DNA of 64,000 nucleotides from Shewanella electrodiphila (GTDB lineage Bacteria > Pseudomonadota > Gammaproteobacteria > Enterobacterales > Shewanellaceae). This document shows positions 17,594 through 27,397 of this stretch, in pieces. The notes beneath the pieces were generated by a model. That model ran no database searches, was not told where the DNA came from, and was given only the letters and a program-made list of their open reading frames with translations. The position numbers and the translations under genes were made by a program. Each line of letters begins with the position of its first letter. Position 1 is the stretch's first letter. The stretch spans positions 1 through 64,000 of the forward strand of contig NZ_JAKIKU010000001.1 of NCBI RefSeq assembly GCF_023283985.1, written 5' to 3'.

Positions 17594-18031
17594 ATGTCTA
17601 CAGTAGAGCGCATATTTCATGCTGTGTTGTTTGAGTTTCTTGCCATTATTGGTTCAGTTATTGGTTTGATGATATTTACTGATTATGCGTTAGCCTCCCT
17701 TTCAGGAACTATGATAGCTATTGCGACAATAGCCATGGGATGGAATTTCATCTTTAATATTATTTTCGATAAGTTTTACACCGAACCTCGAGAGCAAAGA
17801 ACTGTCATTCAGCGAATGATTTATATTGGTTTTTTCGAAGCAGGCTTATTAATGCTCACTATCCCCGTAATGGCTTATATTTTAGGGATTTCATTGATAG
17901 AGGCATTCTGGCTAGACATCAGTGTGACAGTTTTCATCACTGTTTACGCCTATGTTTATAACTATGCATACGATCATATTCGTGCTCGTGTCATGCTTAA
18001 TCGCAACACGGTAGCGCTTGATACTCAATAA
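17594..18031 (+). CDS. PACE-family proton-coupled efflux transporter
   Basis: 145 residues with four TM helices, made of two copies of the bacterial transmembrane pair domain. The first repeat starts RIFHAVLFEF, with the conserved membrane Glu of AceI-type proteins; the second starts RMIYIGFFEAGLL. Conserved WNFIFN and YNYAYDHIR are present. The family exports biocides such as chlorhexidine and short-chain diamines with protons. GAGG precedes the ATG. It is divergent from a LysR gene. Confidence 0.88.
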   Translation: MSTVERIFHAVLFEFLAIIGSVIGLMIFTDYALASLSGTMIAIATIAMGWNFIFNIIFDKFYTEPREQRTVIQRMIYIGFFEAGLLMLTIPVMAYILGISLIEAFWLDISVTVFITVYAYVYNYAYDHIRARVMLNRNTVALDTQ

Positions 18032-18156
18032 TATCGAGCGCCTACGTAATATTTAGTCAATCAAAGCTGTGCTTGTTTATGTCATTAATCTGTCTCATTT
18101 GTGGGTTAGATTTATATCCTGGCCTAATCATTATTTGTTAGAAATGGACGAGGTGA

Positions 18157-19176
18157 ATGGCAAAGTTTTCCTTCGAGCACAGTTTTGAAATTGATACTCT
18201 CAAAAGATTGATTGCTCAGTATCAAGGTCTATTTCGGCACCAGTCATTATTGGATTTACATTATCGCGGTGAACCATTATCTGTCACAGCTATTGAACTT
18301 GGTAAGCAAGATGCACCTTGCCCAACGGTGTTGTTTGTCGGAGGTGTACATGGGGTTGAGCGCATTGGTGCTCAAGTCGTATTAGCTTTTTTAGGCAGTT
18401 TGTTGAATCGTCTTTCTTGGGATAGCCATTTACAAGCATTACTAAAAGAAGTGCGTTTAGCATTTGTCCCTGTCGCAAACCCTGTGGGCTTTTTACAAGG
18501 CTCACGCAGCAATGGTAATTATGTTGACTTAATGCGTAATGCCCCTATTGATGCAGAAGAAAAAGTGACCTTTTTAGTTGGGGGGCATCGGCTCACTAAC
18601 AAGTTGCCGTGGTATCGGGGCAAGAAGGGAATGGAAGCTGAAACACAAGTTCTGGTGGATTATGTTCACCAATTGCAAGACTCAAGTACCAGCGTTATTG
18701 CCTTAGATGCTCATTCAGGTTTTGGTTTGTCAGACCATATTTGGTTTCCGTATGCCCATACGCGTAAACCCTTTGAAGGAATGGGCTATATTTATCACTT
18801 AAAGCAATTATTTGATCGCGGTTACCCACATCATGGTCATTACAAACTGGCCCCTCAAAGTCATTTTTATCAAACTCATGGTGATATTTGGGACTATCTT
18901 GCTCAAACAAACCCCAGTAGTAACCCCTTTATTCCATTAACGCTTGAGATGGGCTCTTGGGCATGGGTAAAGAAGAATCCTCGGCAAATTTTTAATTTCT
19001 CTGGTTATTTTAATCCGCAAAAAACACATCGACACCATCGAATATTACGCCGACACGTGGTATTAATGCAGTTCTTAATTGAAGCTGCTTACGCTAATGT
19101 GCTTGAAAACATTAACCAAGCACAATTTGAGCGTTTACAAGCTGACGCTGAGCGATACTGGGCTAAAAAGCCTTAA
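18157..19176 (+). CDS. M14-family zinc carboxypeptidase-like protein
   Basis: 339 residues with no signal peptide. Zinc ligands are recognisable: His and Glu in GGVHGVERIG (about 62-71), a later His in ALDAHSGFG (about 185-190), and the general-base Glu in LTLEMGSW (about 266). This layout is that of the M14 carboxypeptidase/deacylase superfamily (DUF2817-like branch). The substrate is unknown; a peptide, amide or N-acyl amino acid is possible. GAGG lies before the ATG. It is followed after 51 bases by an alpha/beta hydrolase gene on the same strand. Confidence 0.78.
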   Translation: MAKFSFEHSFEIDTLKRLIAQYQGLFRHQSLLDLHYRGEPLSVTAIELGKQDAPCPTVLFVGGVHGVERIGAQVVLAFLGSLLNRLSWDSHLQALLKEVRLAFVPVANPVGFLQGSRSNGNYVDLMRNAPIDAEEKVTFLVGGHRLTNKLPWYRGKKGMEAETQVLVDYVHQLQDSSTSVIALDAHSGFGLSDHIWFPYAHTRKPFEGMGYIYHLKQLFDRGYPHHGHYKLAPQSHFYQTHGDIWDYLAQTNPSSNPFIPLTLEMGSWAWVKKNPRQIFNFSGYFNPQKTHRHHRILRRHVVLMQFLIEAAYANVLENINQAQFERLQADAERYWAKKP

Positions 19177-19227
19177 GCATCTTGATAGCAACAGCTTAAT
19201 TCACAGGCGTAGCAAAGGAGTATTCTG

Positions 19228-19992
19228 ATGGCAACTTGGGTGTTATTACGTGGATTAATGCGAGATAGTCGTCATTGGTATGGTTTTGACGCTCAGCTGC
19301 GTGATGAAGGAATAGACGTATTAACCCCTGATGCAACTGGCAATGGGACTTTAGCTTCGAAGCCAAGTCATTTAACGATTGGTAATTACAGCGATGACAT
19401 TTGGCAGCAAATTGATAAAGGGCTTAACGATAATCCAGAGTTTAGCCGAGAGTTAGTGATCATTGGCGTGTCGATGGGTGGCATGATTGCTCTAGAGATG
19501 GCTAGACAACGCCATAAACAAGTACGTCATGTGGCTTTGATTAACTCCAGTGCCGGTAACTTGTCACCTTGGTATCAGCGTTTTCAATTAAGACCACTAA
19601 TCAATTCTATTTGGCATCGACATAAAGCTGCCAATCTAAGCTTTATTGAGTCTTGTGTTCTCAATTACACCACAGTAACAAAAGCTGATGACGAAAGTGT
19701 TATTAGCGACTGGGGCAATATGCGCAGTCAACTGCACACCAGTATAATTAATGGTGCGAGACAAATTTACGCCGCCGCACGTTATCAATGCACTTGGTTT
19801 GGTCATTGCCGTGTGAGCGTTATCGGAGCTAATCAAGACAAATTGGCGAACCCTAAATGCAGTAAAGCATTAGCGGAGTTTTATCATACCCCGTTACTGC
19901 AAGTGGAACAGTGCGGTCATGACGCTACACTTGACCACCCAGATCAAATAAGACAATTGATTCAAGATACGATTTCTGAATCGGCATCATAG
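19228..19992 (+). CDS. alpha/beta-fold hydrolase
   Basis: 254 residues. Nucleophile elbow GVSMGG (about residues 77-82), and a C-terminal HDATLDHP stretch that supplies the catalytic His. The Asp is probably in the strand before IGANQDKLANP. There is no signal peptide, so it is cytoplasmic. AAGGAG lies before the ATG. It follows the M14 peptidase gene and may share its transcript. It could be an esterase or thioesterase; the substrate cannot be inferred. Confidence 0.8.
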   Translation: MATWVLLRGLMRDSRHWYGFDAQLRDEGIDVLTPDATGNGTLASKPSHLTIGNYSDDIWQQIDKGLNDNPEFSRELVIIGVSMGGMIALEMARQRHKQVRHVALINSSAGNLSPWYQRFQLRPLINSIWHRHKAANLSFIESCVLNYTTVTKADDESVISDWGNMRSQLHTSIINGARQIYAAARYQCTWFGHCRVSVIGANQDKLANPKCSKALAEFYHTPLLQVEQCGHDATLDHPDQIRQLIQDTISESAS

Positions 19993-20121
19993 GTTTTGTT
20001 ATCCAGCACAATGCATATTCGCTTATCAACTCAATCATGCACTGGTCATGTGGGCTAGATAACGTTAAATTAATTTAGATTAGTTATAATCGAGTTTAAT
20101 CAATGACGGGTGGAAGATGTT

Positions 20122-20496
20122 GTGCTGACACAAATTTTAGTGACGCTTTTAGTAATAGCCGGTGCTTTTGCGTATTTACGCAGTGGAAGAAGCAGTAAAG
20201 TGGCTCGCAGTGAGAAATACATTGCAGCTGATGCTTCACCATTTTTTAGCCGTATTGTTATTTACGCCATGATTGCAGTGTCAATGCTAGCGTCTGCAAG
20301 TTACTGGGGCTGGACTTGGTATGATGACAATACCGTTGTTGAGGTCACTATATCTTCTCCAATCGAAGCCATGTCGGCAAGCTACCAAGTACGTAAAAAA
20401 GACATTGAAGCCCAGCGAATTACCACTGTTGATGGTATTCAAATTCGTTTATCGAATCAGGAGCGAGTAACCGTTAAAGCCGCTGAAACTCAGTAA
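20122..20496 (+). CDS. small membrane protein, unknown
   Basis: About 124 residues with a TM segment at each end of the first half (about 3-18 and 48-66) and a soluble tail of about 50 residues rich in Thr, Val and charged residues. The GTG at 20122 has GGAAG six bases upstream and is preferred over the in-frame GTG at 20110. I do not recognise the family; such proteins are often annotated as uncharacterised in Shewanella. It stands alone after the alpha/beta hydrolase. Confidence 0.65.
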   Translation: MLTQILVTLLVIAGAFAYLRSGRSSKVARSEKYIAADASPFFSRIVIYAMIAVSMLASASYWGWTWYDDNTVVEVTISSPIEAMSASYQVRKKDIEAQRITTVDGIQIRLSNQERVTVKAAETQ

Positions 20497-20519
20497 GCGA
20501 TTTAACTTGGTTTACTTAG

Positions 20520-20617
20520 CTGAGATTTAGTAGTTGAGATTTAGTAGTTGAGATTTAGTAGTTGAGATTTAGTAGTTGAGATTTAGTATTTGAGATTTAG
20601 TATTTGAGATTTAGTCG
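20520..20617. repeat. 14-bp tandem array, 7 units
   Basis: Seven consecutive units of TTGAGATTTAGTAG with small changes at the first and last two positions. The period is the same as in the array at 14144-14297, but the sequence is unrelated. It lies between a small membrane-protein gene and the convergent DCC gene. Confidence 0.93.
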
Positions 20618-20636
20618 CTTAGTATTAATAAAGCCA

Positions 20637-21038
20637 CTATTTTAAAAATTTACTTTTCAGCTCAGGTGTAGGAAGCATACAAGTCTCTTTTTTTCCAAAG
20701 ATACGGTAACGATTGTGAGCTAAAACACGGTAAAAGTAATCCTGAAACCCAGTGGGCAACACCTTAAATACCCTACATAAAAACCAAAGCCCTGACAGAT
20801 CTTTAGTTATCTCTAACGCGGCATCACTTCTTAGTAAATATTTTCCATCTTTTATTAAAATAAACGAATCAAATCCAATATTTTCCAATTGATACTCAGT
20901 CATTAACGCTCGCGCGGTTTCACTTTGCATTGGCGTAAAAGCAAACACATCTTTGTGATCACGTTTAATGATGAAGTTGACTGCGCCATTGCATAGGTTA
21001 CACACGCCATCAAAGATAATAATGTGTTGTGTCTTCAT
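20637..21038 (-). CDS. DCC-family thiol-disulphide oxidoreductase-like (DUF393)
   Basis: 133 residues. The N-terminal FDGVCNLCNGAVNFI carries the CxxC that defines the family, followed by FTPMQSETA, a typical DCC stretch. There is no signal peptide. AGGGAAA precedes the ATG. Members are predicted thioredoxin-like oxidoreductases with unknown partners. It stands beside a LysR gene on the same strand (40-base gap). Confidence 0.85.
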   Translation of the reverse strand: MKTQHIIIFDGVCNLCNGAVNFIIKRDHKDVFAFTPMQSETARALMTEYQLENIGFDSFILIKDGKYLLRSDAALEITKDLSGLWFLCRVFKVLPTGFQDYFYRVLAHNRYRIFGKKETCMLPTPELKSKFLK

Positions 21039-21078
21039 TTTCCCTAAGCACCCTGTTGTATGTGTTTCTCTATTGAAT

Positions 21079-21978
21079 CTACTTTTGAGTATTTCCCCAT
21101 TTCACACAAAACTCAATAAAATGCTTTAATAGCGGATTTTGGTATTTATCTTTGTGGATCAATATCCAAAACTCTCTTTGCATGTCTACAGGTACATTTA
21201 TTTTACTTACTCGCAGGCTCTCTAAAGCATATTGCGCTGCAATATTAGATAAGCAACCAAACCCCAAGCCTGCAGCGACTGAATTAATCAGTGCTTCTGT
21301 AGTATTTAGCTCAACACTCGTATGCCAATTCCCTATATGAGGCGCCAGATTTTGCATAAAACAGTCCCTTGAGCCAGAACCTTGTTCCCTTAATACCCAG
21401 TGACTGTTATCTAATGAGCTTAACTCAATCATGCTTTTTGCTGCTAAAGGATGATTAGGCGAGCTAATCACACACATCTCATCTTGGCTAAAAGGGATGG
21501 CGATAATATCTGGGTGATGGTGCTCACCTTCAATCAGGGCAATGTCTAGCTCAAAATCCACCAGTTTTTGGCAGATATGTGCTGAGTTTGATACGAACAA
21601 ACTTTGTGATTCATGGTGATATTGCTGCCTGAAAGCACTGAGTATTATGGGGGTTAAATGATTACCTACAGTGTCACTACTGCCAATACGCAGCTGCCCA
21701 GACATGACTTGCTTATCGTTAAACATCAGACTGATATCGCCAAGTCGGTTGATTAACTCATCGGCAAGCGGCAGTAGTTTATGACCTTCCTGATTGAGTA
21801 TTAAACGATTATTCACTCGATCAAAGAGCGGATGTCCTAACTGCTTTTCAAGTTCAGCTAACCCCATGCTGACGGCAGCTTTTGAGAGACACAAATGTTC
21901 AGCCGCTGCGGTAAGAGTCTTATGTTGGGTGATCGCGCTAAAGACATTCAACTGTTTAAAAGAAATATGCGGGTTCAT
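21079..21978 (-). CDS. LysR-family regulator (probable regulator of the TDT transporter)
   Basis: 299 residues: HTH near the N-terminus (TLTAAAEHLCLSKAAVSMGLAE read in part) and an effector domain from about 88 on. The C-terminal half resembles the CysB/CbbR-like group that ends with a long helix. It is divergent from a TDT-family permease with 241 bases between, the usual layout for a regulator and its target. Confidence 0.85.
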   Translation of the reverse strand: MNPHISFKQLNVFSAITQHKTLTAAAEHLCLSKAAVSMGLAELEKQLGHPLFDRVNNRLILNQEGHKLLPLADELINRLGDISLMFNDKQVMSGQLRIGSSDTVGNHLTPIILSAFRQQYHHESQSLFVSNSAHICQKLVDFELDIALIEGEHHHPDIIAIPFSQDEMCVISSPNHPLAAKSMIELSSLDNSHWVLREQGSGSRDCFMQNLAPHIGNWHTSVELNTTEALINSVAAGLGFGCLSNIAAQYALESLRVSKINVPVDMQREFWILIHKDKYQNPLLKHFIEFCVKWGNTQK

Positions 21979-22078
21979 GGTTGTCTCATTTTAATTGGAT
22001 CCGGATTGAGGCTTTTATTGAGGTTGGTATTGAGATTCGTACTGAGGGCCGTATTAGGTTAGTAATAACAAATACGTT

Positions 22079-22107
22079 CAATTTAAATTAACCCATGTTT
22101 TAAATTG
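22079..22107. promoter_or_regulatory. dyad in the LysR/TDT spacer
   Basis: CAATTTAAA and TTTAAATTG form a 9-base inverted repeat with an 11-base spacer, a plausible LysR or other dimeric-regulator site. The spacer also has four degenerate 12-base repeats of the type ATTGAGGNNNGT (about 22013-22060). Confidence 0.35.
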
Positions 22108-22219
22108 TTGGATATATATAAACAAATAGCAAGCGTATTATGGCCTTAATTAAACAATTCCTCGCGGTTGATAGCGCAATATCAGGCTAAGCAATCGCAA
22201 TAATTAGCTTGAGGTTATT

Positions 22220-23182
22220 ATGATTCAGAAAGCAAAACTTAGGTTATTAATGGCGCCTACACCTATGGCAGGGCTGGCGTTAGGTATCGCAAGCCTAGGT
22301 TGGAGCTGGGAAAGTTTGGCCAATTTACATGGGGTAGGTCAATGGCTCAGTGCAGCGATAGCTAGCGTATTATTATTGGTACTGACGTTTAAATTTCTAA
22401 TCCATTCTCATACCTTAAAGCAAGATTTAGCGCACCCTGTGGTGGGGAGTGTCATGCCCACTTTTGCGATGGCAACCATGGTGGTGTCTAACTCGTTAGG
22501 CCAATTTTCAGCTATCGCTGGCGATGCATTATGGCTCTTAGGTTTAGTGCTCCATATTGTGTTTTTAGTCAGCTTCTTATATCACCGCGCTAAGGATTTT
22601 GAATTACATCACATGGTACCAAGTTGGTTTGTACCACCTGTTGGGATTATCGTTGCTGACGTTTCATTTTCAGGTAACCCTCATTTAGCTTTTTTAGCGC
22701 ATCTCGCATTAGTGTTTGGTATGTTTGCTTACGCGATTATGTTACCAATGATGATTTATCGTCTTATGTTTACCCATGAAATTCCAGATGCTGCTAAACC
22801 GACAGTGGCTATTCTTGCCGCACCAGCCAGTTTATCCTTGGCCGGTTACTTAACGGTGACTGCGGATCCTTCTCCAGTGATTATCGCGTTATTGTTCGGC
22901 ATTGCAGTGTTAATGACCGCGATAATCTACCTGGCATTTTTTAAATTACTGCAATTACCATTTAGCCCTGGTTATGCCGCTTTCACGTTCCCTATGGTGA
23001 TTGGTGCCACTGCATTATTTAAAATGGTGACCTGGATGGAAAGCATTGGCATGGCAGATGAGTATGTTCAACAAGTTAGGTTACTGGCAGGTGTAGAGTT
23101 AACTATAGCCACGGTGGTCGTTGCATATGTGGCTTTTCGATATGCTCATTTCTACCAAGGTGGGACAAAGGTTAGTGTTTAA
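22220..23182 (+). CDS. TDT-family (TehA/SLAC1-like) transporter
   Basis: 320 residues with ten hydrophobic segments. The start, PTPMAGLALGIASLGW, is the classic first helix of the tellurite-resistance/dicarboxylate transporter family, and the hydrophobic pattern fits ten helices. Members move C4-dicarboxylates, sulphite or small anions; the substrate here is unknown. GAGG precedes the ATG. A palindrome lies downstream. Divergent LysR control is likely. Confidence 0.85.
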   Translation: MIQKAKLRLLMAPTPMAGLALGIASLGWSWESLANLHGVGQWLSAAIASVLLLVLTFKFLIHSHTLKQDLAHPVVGSVMPTFAMATMVVSNSLGQFSAIAGDALWLLGLVLHIVFLVSFLYHRAKDFELHHMVPSWFVPPVGIIVADVSFSGNPHLAFLAHLALVFGMFAYAIMLPMMIYRLMFTHEIPDAAKPTVAILAAPASLSLAGYLTVTADPSPVIIALLFGIAVLMTAIIYLAFFKLLQLPFSPGYAAFTFPMVIGATALFKMVTWMESIGMADEYVQQVRLLAGVELTIATVVVAYVAFRYAHFYQGGTKVSV

Positions 23183-23202
23183 AAAACGTTTAAGGCAGGT
23201 GT

Positions 23203-23237
23203 AGCAAAGCCAATCAAAATGAGTCATTGGCTTTGCT
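23203..23237. terminator. bidirectional terminator-like hairpin
   Basis: AGCAAAGCCAAT and ATTGGCTTTGCT form a perfect 12-base stem with an 11-base loop between two convergent genes. There is no strong T run on either side. Confidence 0.55.
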
Positions 23238-23277
23238 GTCATTTACTTTAGCGCTTGTTGGTTTAGCGCCACTTGCT

Positions 23278-25635
23278 TTAATGACTTTCCACGAAAGGGT
23301 TTATCACTAATTTATGTTCAATTTCAGTTGGTAATAAAGGCGTATGCTTTTGCTTGGCATATTGCTCATAACCATTGCGGTAATAGGGGGACAAGGGATG
23401 ACCTGATTGACCGCCAGGTATCGACATAATGGCATCTTGCTCAGCCCCAGGTTGCACAATAAAGCGTTGTGAAGCGCCAAAAGATTTACCTTGTACAGCA
23501 GGCATAAAGCTATCACCAAAACCTTCAATTGTAGGCATATCTAGCCAACGACTTAATTGCGGCAATTGTTTCGAAAAGGGATGTTGAATGGTCAGTTGGT
23601 TGACCTTGCCCCAGCGTAAATCGGTTAGTTTTTTCTTTGGACTATGTTTTTTAAGTAAAGCTGCAGTGGAATCTTGATAAGCCGAGACAGCAAAGGATTG
23701 CCAATTAGCATGATTTTTAGGTAGCCATGTTGCTGGTTGCTGGTTCAATATTTGCCACATAGGTGTTTCTAAATAACGCTTGATAGCCGATAAGCCACTA
23801 CTACGCTGTTTCAGCTCAGTTTCAATAGGGGCAAAGGTTTGATCGATTAACGCAGTTCTAAATTTTCTAACGAGGGTATAACCCACAGAGTCTGCACAGG
23901 CACACTCGCCCCAACTGGAAATGTGTTTAATATCTTCAGCAAATAACACAGGTTGCTCACTGAGCACCGAAAGTAAATATTGCTGCCAAGGCGCTAAAAA
24001 TCGCGCTTCATTATCCAGTTGTAACTGATAAAAATCATCTTCAGTAAAGTTATTATTAGCCAGTAATTTGTCGCGGATTTGCGCGGCGCGAGCGCCAAGG
24101 GCATAACCGCCATCGCCATATCTTAATTGCGCTTCAGCGGATAAAACTCTTGAATTAGCAGTCCAGATACGATTATTGTCAGGATTAATCATTTCAGGCA
24201 TTACCGCTTGTTGTTGCTGCCAATTATCTTGTTGATAACCATTAGTGGATTGGGCGGTATCGGAAGGATTATCACGTGCAGGAACTGCTCCTGCGATTTT
24301 CCAGCCGGCGTTCCCTTGAGCATCTGCTAACAGCATATTTTGCGCAGGAATGCCGATTTGTGTAGCCAACTCCGTTGCTTGCTCAACACTTTGTGCATTC
24401 TCTAAAGATAACAATGCCATGTTAACGGCATAATCTGTATGTCCGACCCAAGATAAGGCATAGTCGATACCGGCAACAGTTTTGACAGGGCCATATTTGG
24501 ATACTTGAACGGTATAATTAACTTGGCCTTCGGGTAAATCAATGGGTTCGTACTCAAGTTCTATTTCAGTGTCTGAGCTGATCTCTATCCAATCTGCAGT
24601 ATCGATATAACTGTTGGTAAAGCCCCAAGCTAACTTTCCGTTAGAGCCAACAACAATGGCGGGTGCGCCAGGCAGAGATACCCCTGTTATTTGCTTTATG
24701 TTATTTGATTTATCTGCATCTGAGCGATGAGTGTTAGGGTAGTTGAGTTGAGCGCGATACCAAATAATCGGCACAGCAAAAGATAAGTGCATGTCATCAG
24801 ATAACATGGCGCGACCAGTACCTGTTAATTGGCTAGTCACTGCCCAGTTATTACTGCCCACTTCTACTGGCTCTTCAATATCTTGATCTATCGCGCTAAT
24901 GAGAATTTGTTCTTCAAGTTGTGGAATACTGCCTTGGTAAAGCGCTATTTGGCTATTATCTAATGCTGCTTGATGATGACTAGGCTGGATTAAAAATGCG
25001 AGCATATCATTGCCAAAAGCTTGCTGTAATTGGGTTAATGCCATATCGCGTTTGATCGTGTTGCCTTGCAAATCTAGGTACATGCTGTAAATCACTAACA
25101 AACTGTCTGTTTCATGCCACTCACGGGGAGATGAATTTGTTAAAAGATATTCAAATGACAATACCGTTTGGTCGGCAAGCGCTTGGTTAACGCCTTTTGT
25201 GTATGCCGTTAAAGAGGCTTTATCTTGCTCTGGAAGTTGTTCAAAAATATGTTGGGCACGTTTTCTAAGTTGATGAAAACGGCGACTCTTATCTAGGTCT
25301 AATGCAGCTTTACCGAAGATTTCAGAAAGTTCGCCCGCTGAGTTTCTACGCAGTAAATCCATTTGAAAAAAGCGGTCTTGGCTATGGGCGTAGCCGATGG
25401 CGTAAGAGGCATCGATGCGACTATTAGCCGTTATAATTGCTGTACCTAAGGTATCACGCTCAATGGTGACAGGTGCTGAAATATCTTCACTGATAATAGT
25501 GTTGGATAGACTTGGCATACTCAGCCTTAACACGCAGTATACGGCTAAAATAATGGCTGAAGAAAACAAAAGCAGCGAGGCAAGTGTGTATTTGGTTATC
25601 TTGGATTGTAAAACCTTATTAAGGCTGACTGACAT
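23278..25635 (-). CDS. penicillin acylase-family (Ntn) hydrolase
   Basis: 785 residues with one N-terminal hydrophobic segment (about 16-37) that serves as signal or anchor, so it acts in the periplasm. The alpha part has GYAHSQDRFFQMDLLRR. The autocatalytic site GSNNW puts the N-terminal nucleophile at Ser261, with SDDMHL downstream. The length and the alpha-spacer-beta order match penicillin/acyl-homoserine-lactone acylases. Substrates may be N-acyl amino acids or AHLs; I cannot say which. It stands alone. Confidence 0.87.
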   Translation of the reverse strand: MSVSLNKVLQSKITKYTLASLLLFSSAIILAVYCVLRLSMPSLSNTIISEDISAPVTIERDTLGTAIITANSRIDASYAIGYAHSQDRFFQMDLLRRNSAGELSEIFGKAALDLDKSRRFHQLRKRAQHIFEQLPEQDKASLTAYTKGVNQALADQTVLSFEYLLTNSSPREWHETDSLLVIYSMYLDLQGNTIKRDMALTQLQQAFGNDMLAFLIQPSHHQAALDNSQIALYQGSIPQLEEQILISAIDQDIEEPVEVGSNNWAVTSQLTGTGRAMLSDDMHLSFAVPIIWYRAQLNYPNTHRSDADKSNNIKQITGVSLPGAPAIVVGSNGKLAWGFTNSYIDTADWIEISSDTEIELEYEPIDLPEGQVNYTVQVSKYGPVKTVAGIDYALSWVGHTDYAVNMALLSLENAQSVEQATELATQIGIPAQNMLLADAQGNAGWKIAGAVPARDNPSDTAQSTNGYQQDNWQQQQAVMPEMINPDNNRIWTANSRVLSAEAQLRYGDGGYALGARAAQIRDKLLANNNFTEDDFYQLQLDNEARFLAPWQQYLLSVLSEQPVLFAEDIKHISSWGECACADSVGYTLVRKFRTALIDQTFAPIETELKQRSSGLSAIKRYLETPMWQILNQQPATWLPKNHANWQSFAVSAYQDSTAALLKKHSPKKKLTDLRWGKVNQLTIQHPFSKQLPQLSRWLDMPTIEGFGDSFMPAVQGKSFGASQRFIVQPGAEQDAIMSIPGGQSGHPLSPYYRNGYEQYAKQKHTPLLPTEIEHKLVINPFVESH

Positions 25636-25737
25636 GTTTAATTACCCATTGGAGTGACCTGCCTATCATAACCAAGGTTATTGAAATGTTAAAAGTAGTT
25701 TTTGGAATTTTACAGATAAAAGCAAATAAAAATGAAT

Positions 25738-25772
25738 CAGTTAGCTCTGCATCGCTGAGTTTGAGCTAACTG
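25738..25772. terminator. hairpin downstream of DUF2057 gene
   Basis: CAGTTAGCTC and GAGCTAACTG form a perfect 10-base stem around a 15-base loop, 30 bases past the stop of the minus-strand gene. Confidence 0.55.
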
Positions 25773-25801
25773 CACTTGTTTTGAGTTGGCTTAAATTAGG
25801 T

Positions 25802-26491
25802 TTATTGATTGATTTTGGCTTTAAATTTCGCCTTGGTGTCATCATTAGCTTTGTTATACCAGTAATCAAGCATTTCGCCGATTTCGGCTTGATCTTCAGC
25901 AATGGTTTTAGGTTTAACGGCAAGGTTTGGTGTGACAGGTTCAGCTGGATGATTGATAGGTGGAGCTGAGGCCGCCGTTGCGGCAATAGGTGCTACTGCT
26001 ACCTGGGCGACAGGTGCGAAACGTGGCACTGAAGCAATGTGGCCAGCTTGATTGTAGGCAATCATTTCTTCTGGGTAATCACGACCAATTTGTAAGCCAG
26101 CTTTAATCAAAGCTTCACTTTGAAAAGCAACAGTACTTCCTTGCTTGTTGGTGAGAGTCATACTGGGGGTTTTATTGAACTTGTTGGCTGCGTTTTTATT
26201 GCGAATTGTTGGCAACGTTAACTCATATTGGTCATTCTGAGCATTAAACGTTAACACTACAGCATTGGAGTTAAATTGGGTTTGCATGCCATTATCGCGA
26301 TAGTTGACCACATAATTAAATACAATTTGGTTTTCACCTTCAGTAAGCTTTATATCTCTATCACCGCTATAAACTTGGCCATTGAGCACTTTAACTTCGA
26401 CACTTGTTGGGAGCTCTAACACGCTGGCAGCATATGCTAATGGAGTAAGGGTTAATAGTAATAGGCTAAAAAATAAGGATTTTGAGTTCAT
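25802..26491 (-). CDS. DUF2057 (YccT-like) secreted protein
   Basis: 229 residues with a signal peptide cleaved after AYAA. The mature start ASVLELPTSVEVKVLNGQ and the GENQIVFNYVV stretch are the DUF2057/YccT signature. The family is periplasmic and of unclear role. The C-terminal third is Ala/Pro-rich, then charged and helical (about 165-229), which looks like an add-on to the core domain. It stands alone. Confidence 0.85.
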   Translation of the reverse strand: MNSKSLFFSLLLLTLTPLAYAASVLELPTSVEVKVLNGQVYSGDRDIKLTEGENQIVFNYVVNYRDNGMQTQFNSNAVVLTFNAQNDQYELTLPTIRNKNAANKFNKTPSMTLTNKQGSTVAFQSEALIKAGLQIGRDYPEEMIAYNQAGHIASVPRFAPVAQVAVAPIAATAASAPPINHPAEPVTPNLAVKPKTIAEDQAEIGEMLDYWYNKANDDTKAKFKAKINQ

Positions 26492-26662
26492 TTTATTCTC
26501 ATTAGAGCTAAGGGCCGCTTCATAACACTGATTGCTGCGACTTTGATGTTTATGGGATTACCTGCATTCACGAACAGCCAAGTATGCAAGATTAAGTTAT
26601 AGCAAACCTAACAAGAGTTACATAATGCAGAGGACTTGTTTTTAATTGATCAAGCCTTGTTG

Positions 26663-27325
26663 CTAACCCATTAAGCCTAACTTTTGATAATCAAAGAACT
26701 TACGGTGTTCAACACCTGCTAAATTGGTATTTACTTTGTTTGGGTGTTTATACTCGCCCCAGCTTGCCACATGGCTGCCGACATTTAATACAGGGAAATC
26801 TGTAGTGTTATTGTCAGCAATGACGTTGTCACTGACACCAATAAAGCGCAATAAAGTGTGTAAGCTATTTGGTTCATTAAGCTTAATCGTCAGTAAATCA
26901 TCTCTGTCAGCAAAGTAACGGTATACAGCTTGCTGATGAGACAAATAACATTGCTTTAAGCGAGCCTCGTCCAGTAAGTCGTCGGCACTTAAGTCGCCGA
27001 AAGTCTGCTTAAAACACCGCTTCAAAATGGGGTGAAAGGTACCTGTTTTATCGGCCAGATTAGGCGCCATCTTTGTCAGCAGCATTTGAATTGAATTAAT
27101 CCAAGGCTGTATAGGACGATCGATATAGATGAATTTGGCTCCAGGGAAAATCTTATCTAATTGCGGGTAATCACAAAAACAAGGCACATCAGAAACCACA
27201 TCAGCCACTTCAAAGGCTTTTTTAGTTAGCCCAATATGTGCAACCTTAAAACCATGCTCTAACAAGGCGACACTGACGCTGGTGGTACCTGTTCTTGGAA
27301 GGCCGATAATAAAAACTTTATTCAT
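26663..27325 (-). CDS. sulfotransferase-family protein
   Basis: 220 residues. The N-terminal FIIGLPRTGTTSVSVAL is the 5'-phosphosulphate binding loop of sulfotransferases, and FIYIDRPIQPWINSI resembles the 3'-phosphate binding region. The ATG at 27325 places the loop at residues 3-11; an upstream ATG at 27370 would add a stretch without a family counterpart. It may transfer sulphate from PAPS to a small molecule or glycan. No partner gene is adjacent. Confidence 0.78.
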   Translation of the reverse strand: MNKVFIIGLPRTGTTSVSVALLEHGFKVAHIGLTKKAFEVADVVSDVPCFCDYPQLDKIFPGAKFIYIDRPIQPWINSIQMLLTKMAPNLADKTGTFHPILKRCFKQTFGDLSADDLLDEARLKQCYLSHQQAVYRYFADRDDLLTIKLNEPNSLHTLLRFIGVSDNVIADNNTTDFPVLNVGSHVASWGEYKHPNKVNTNLAGVEHRKFFDYQKLGLMG

Positions 27326-27397
27326 AGAAGCTAGATACAGCCTTAAATTGGTGTGAGTGCTTAGATTCAACTATTTCTTTTAAATAATTTGTGCAAT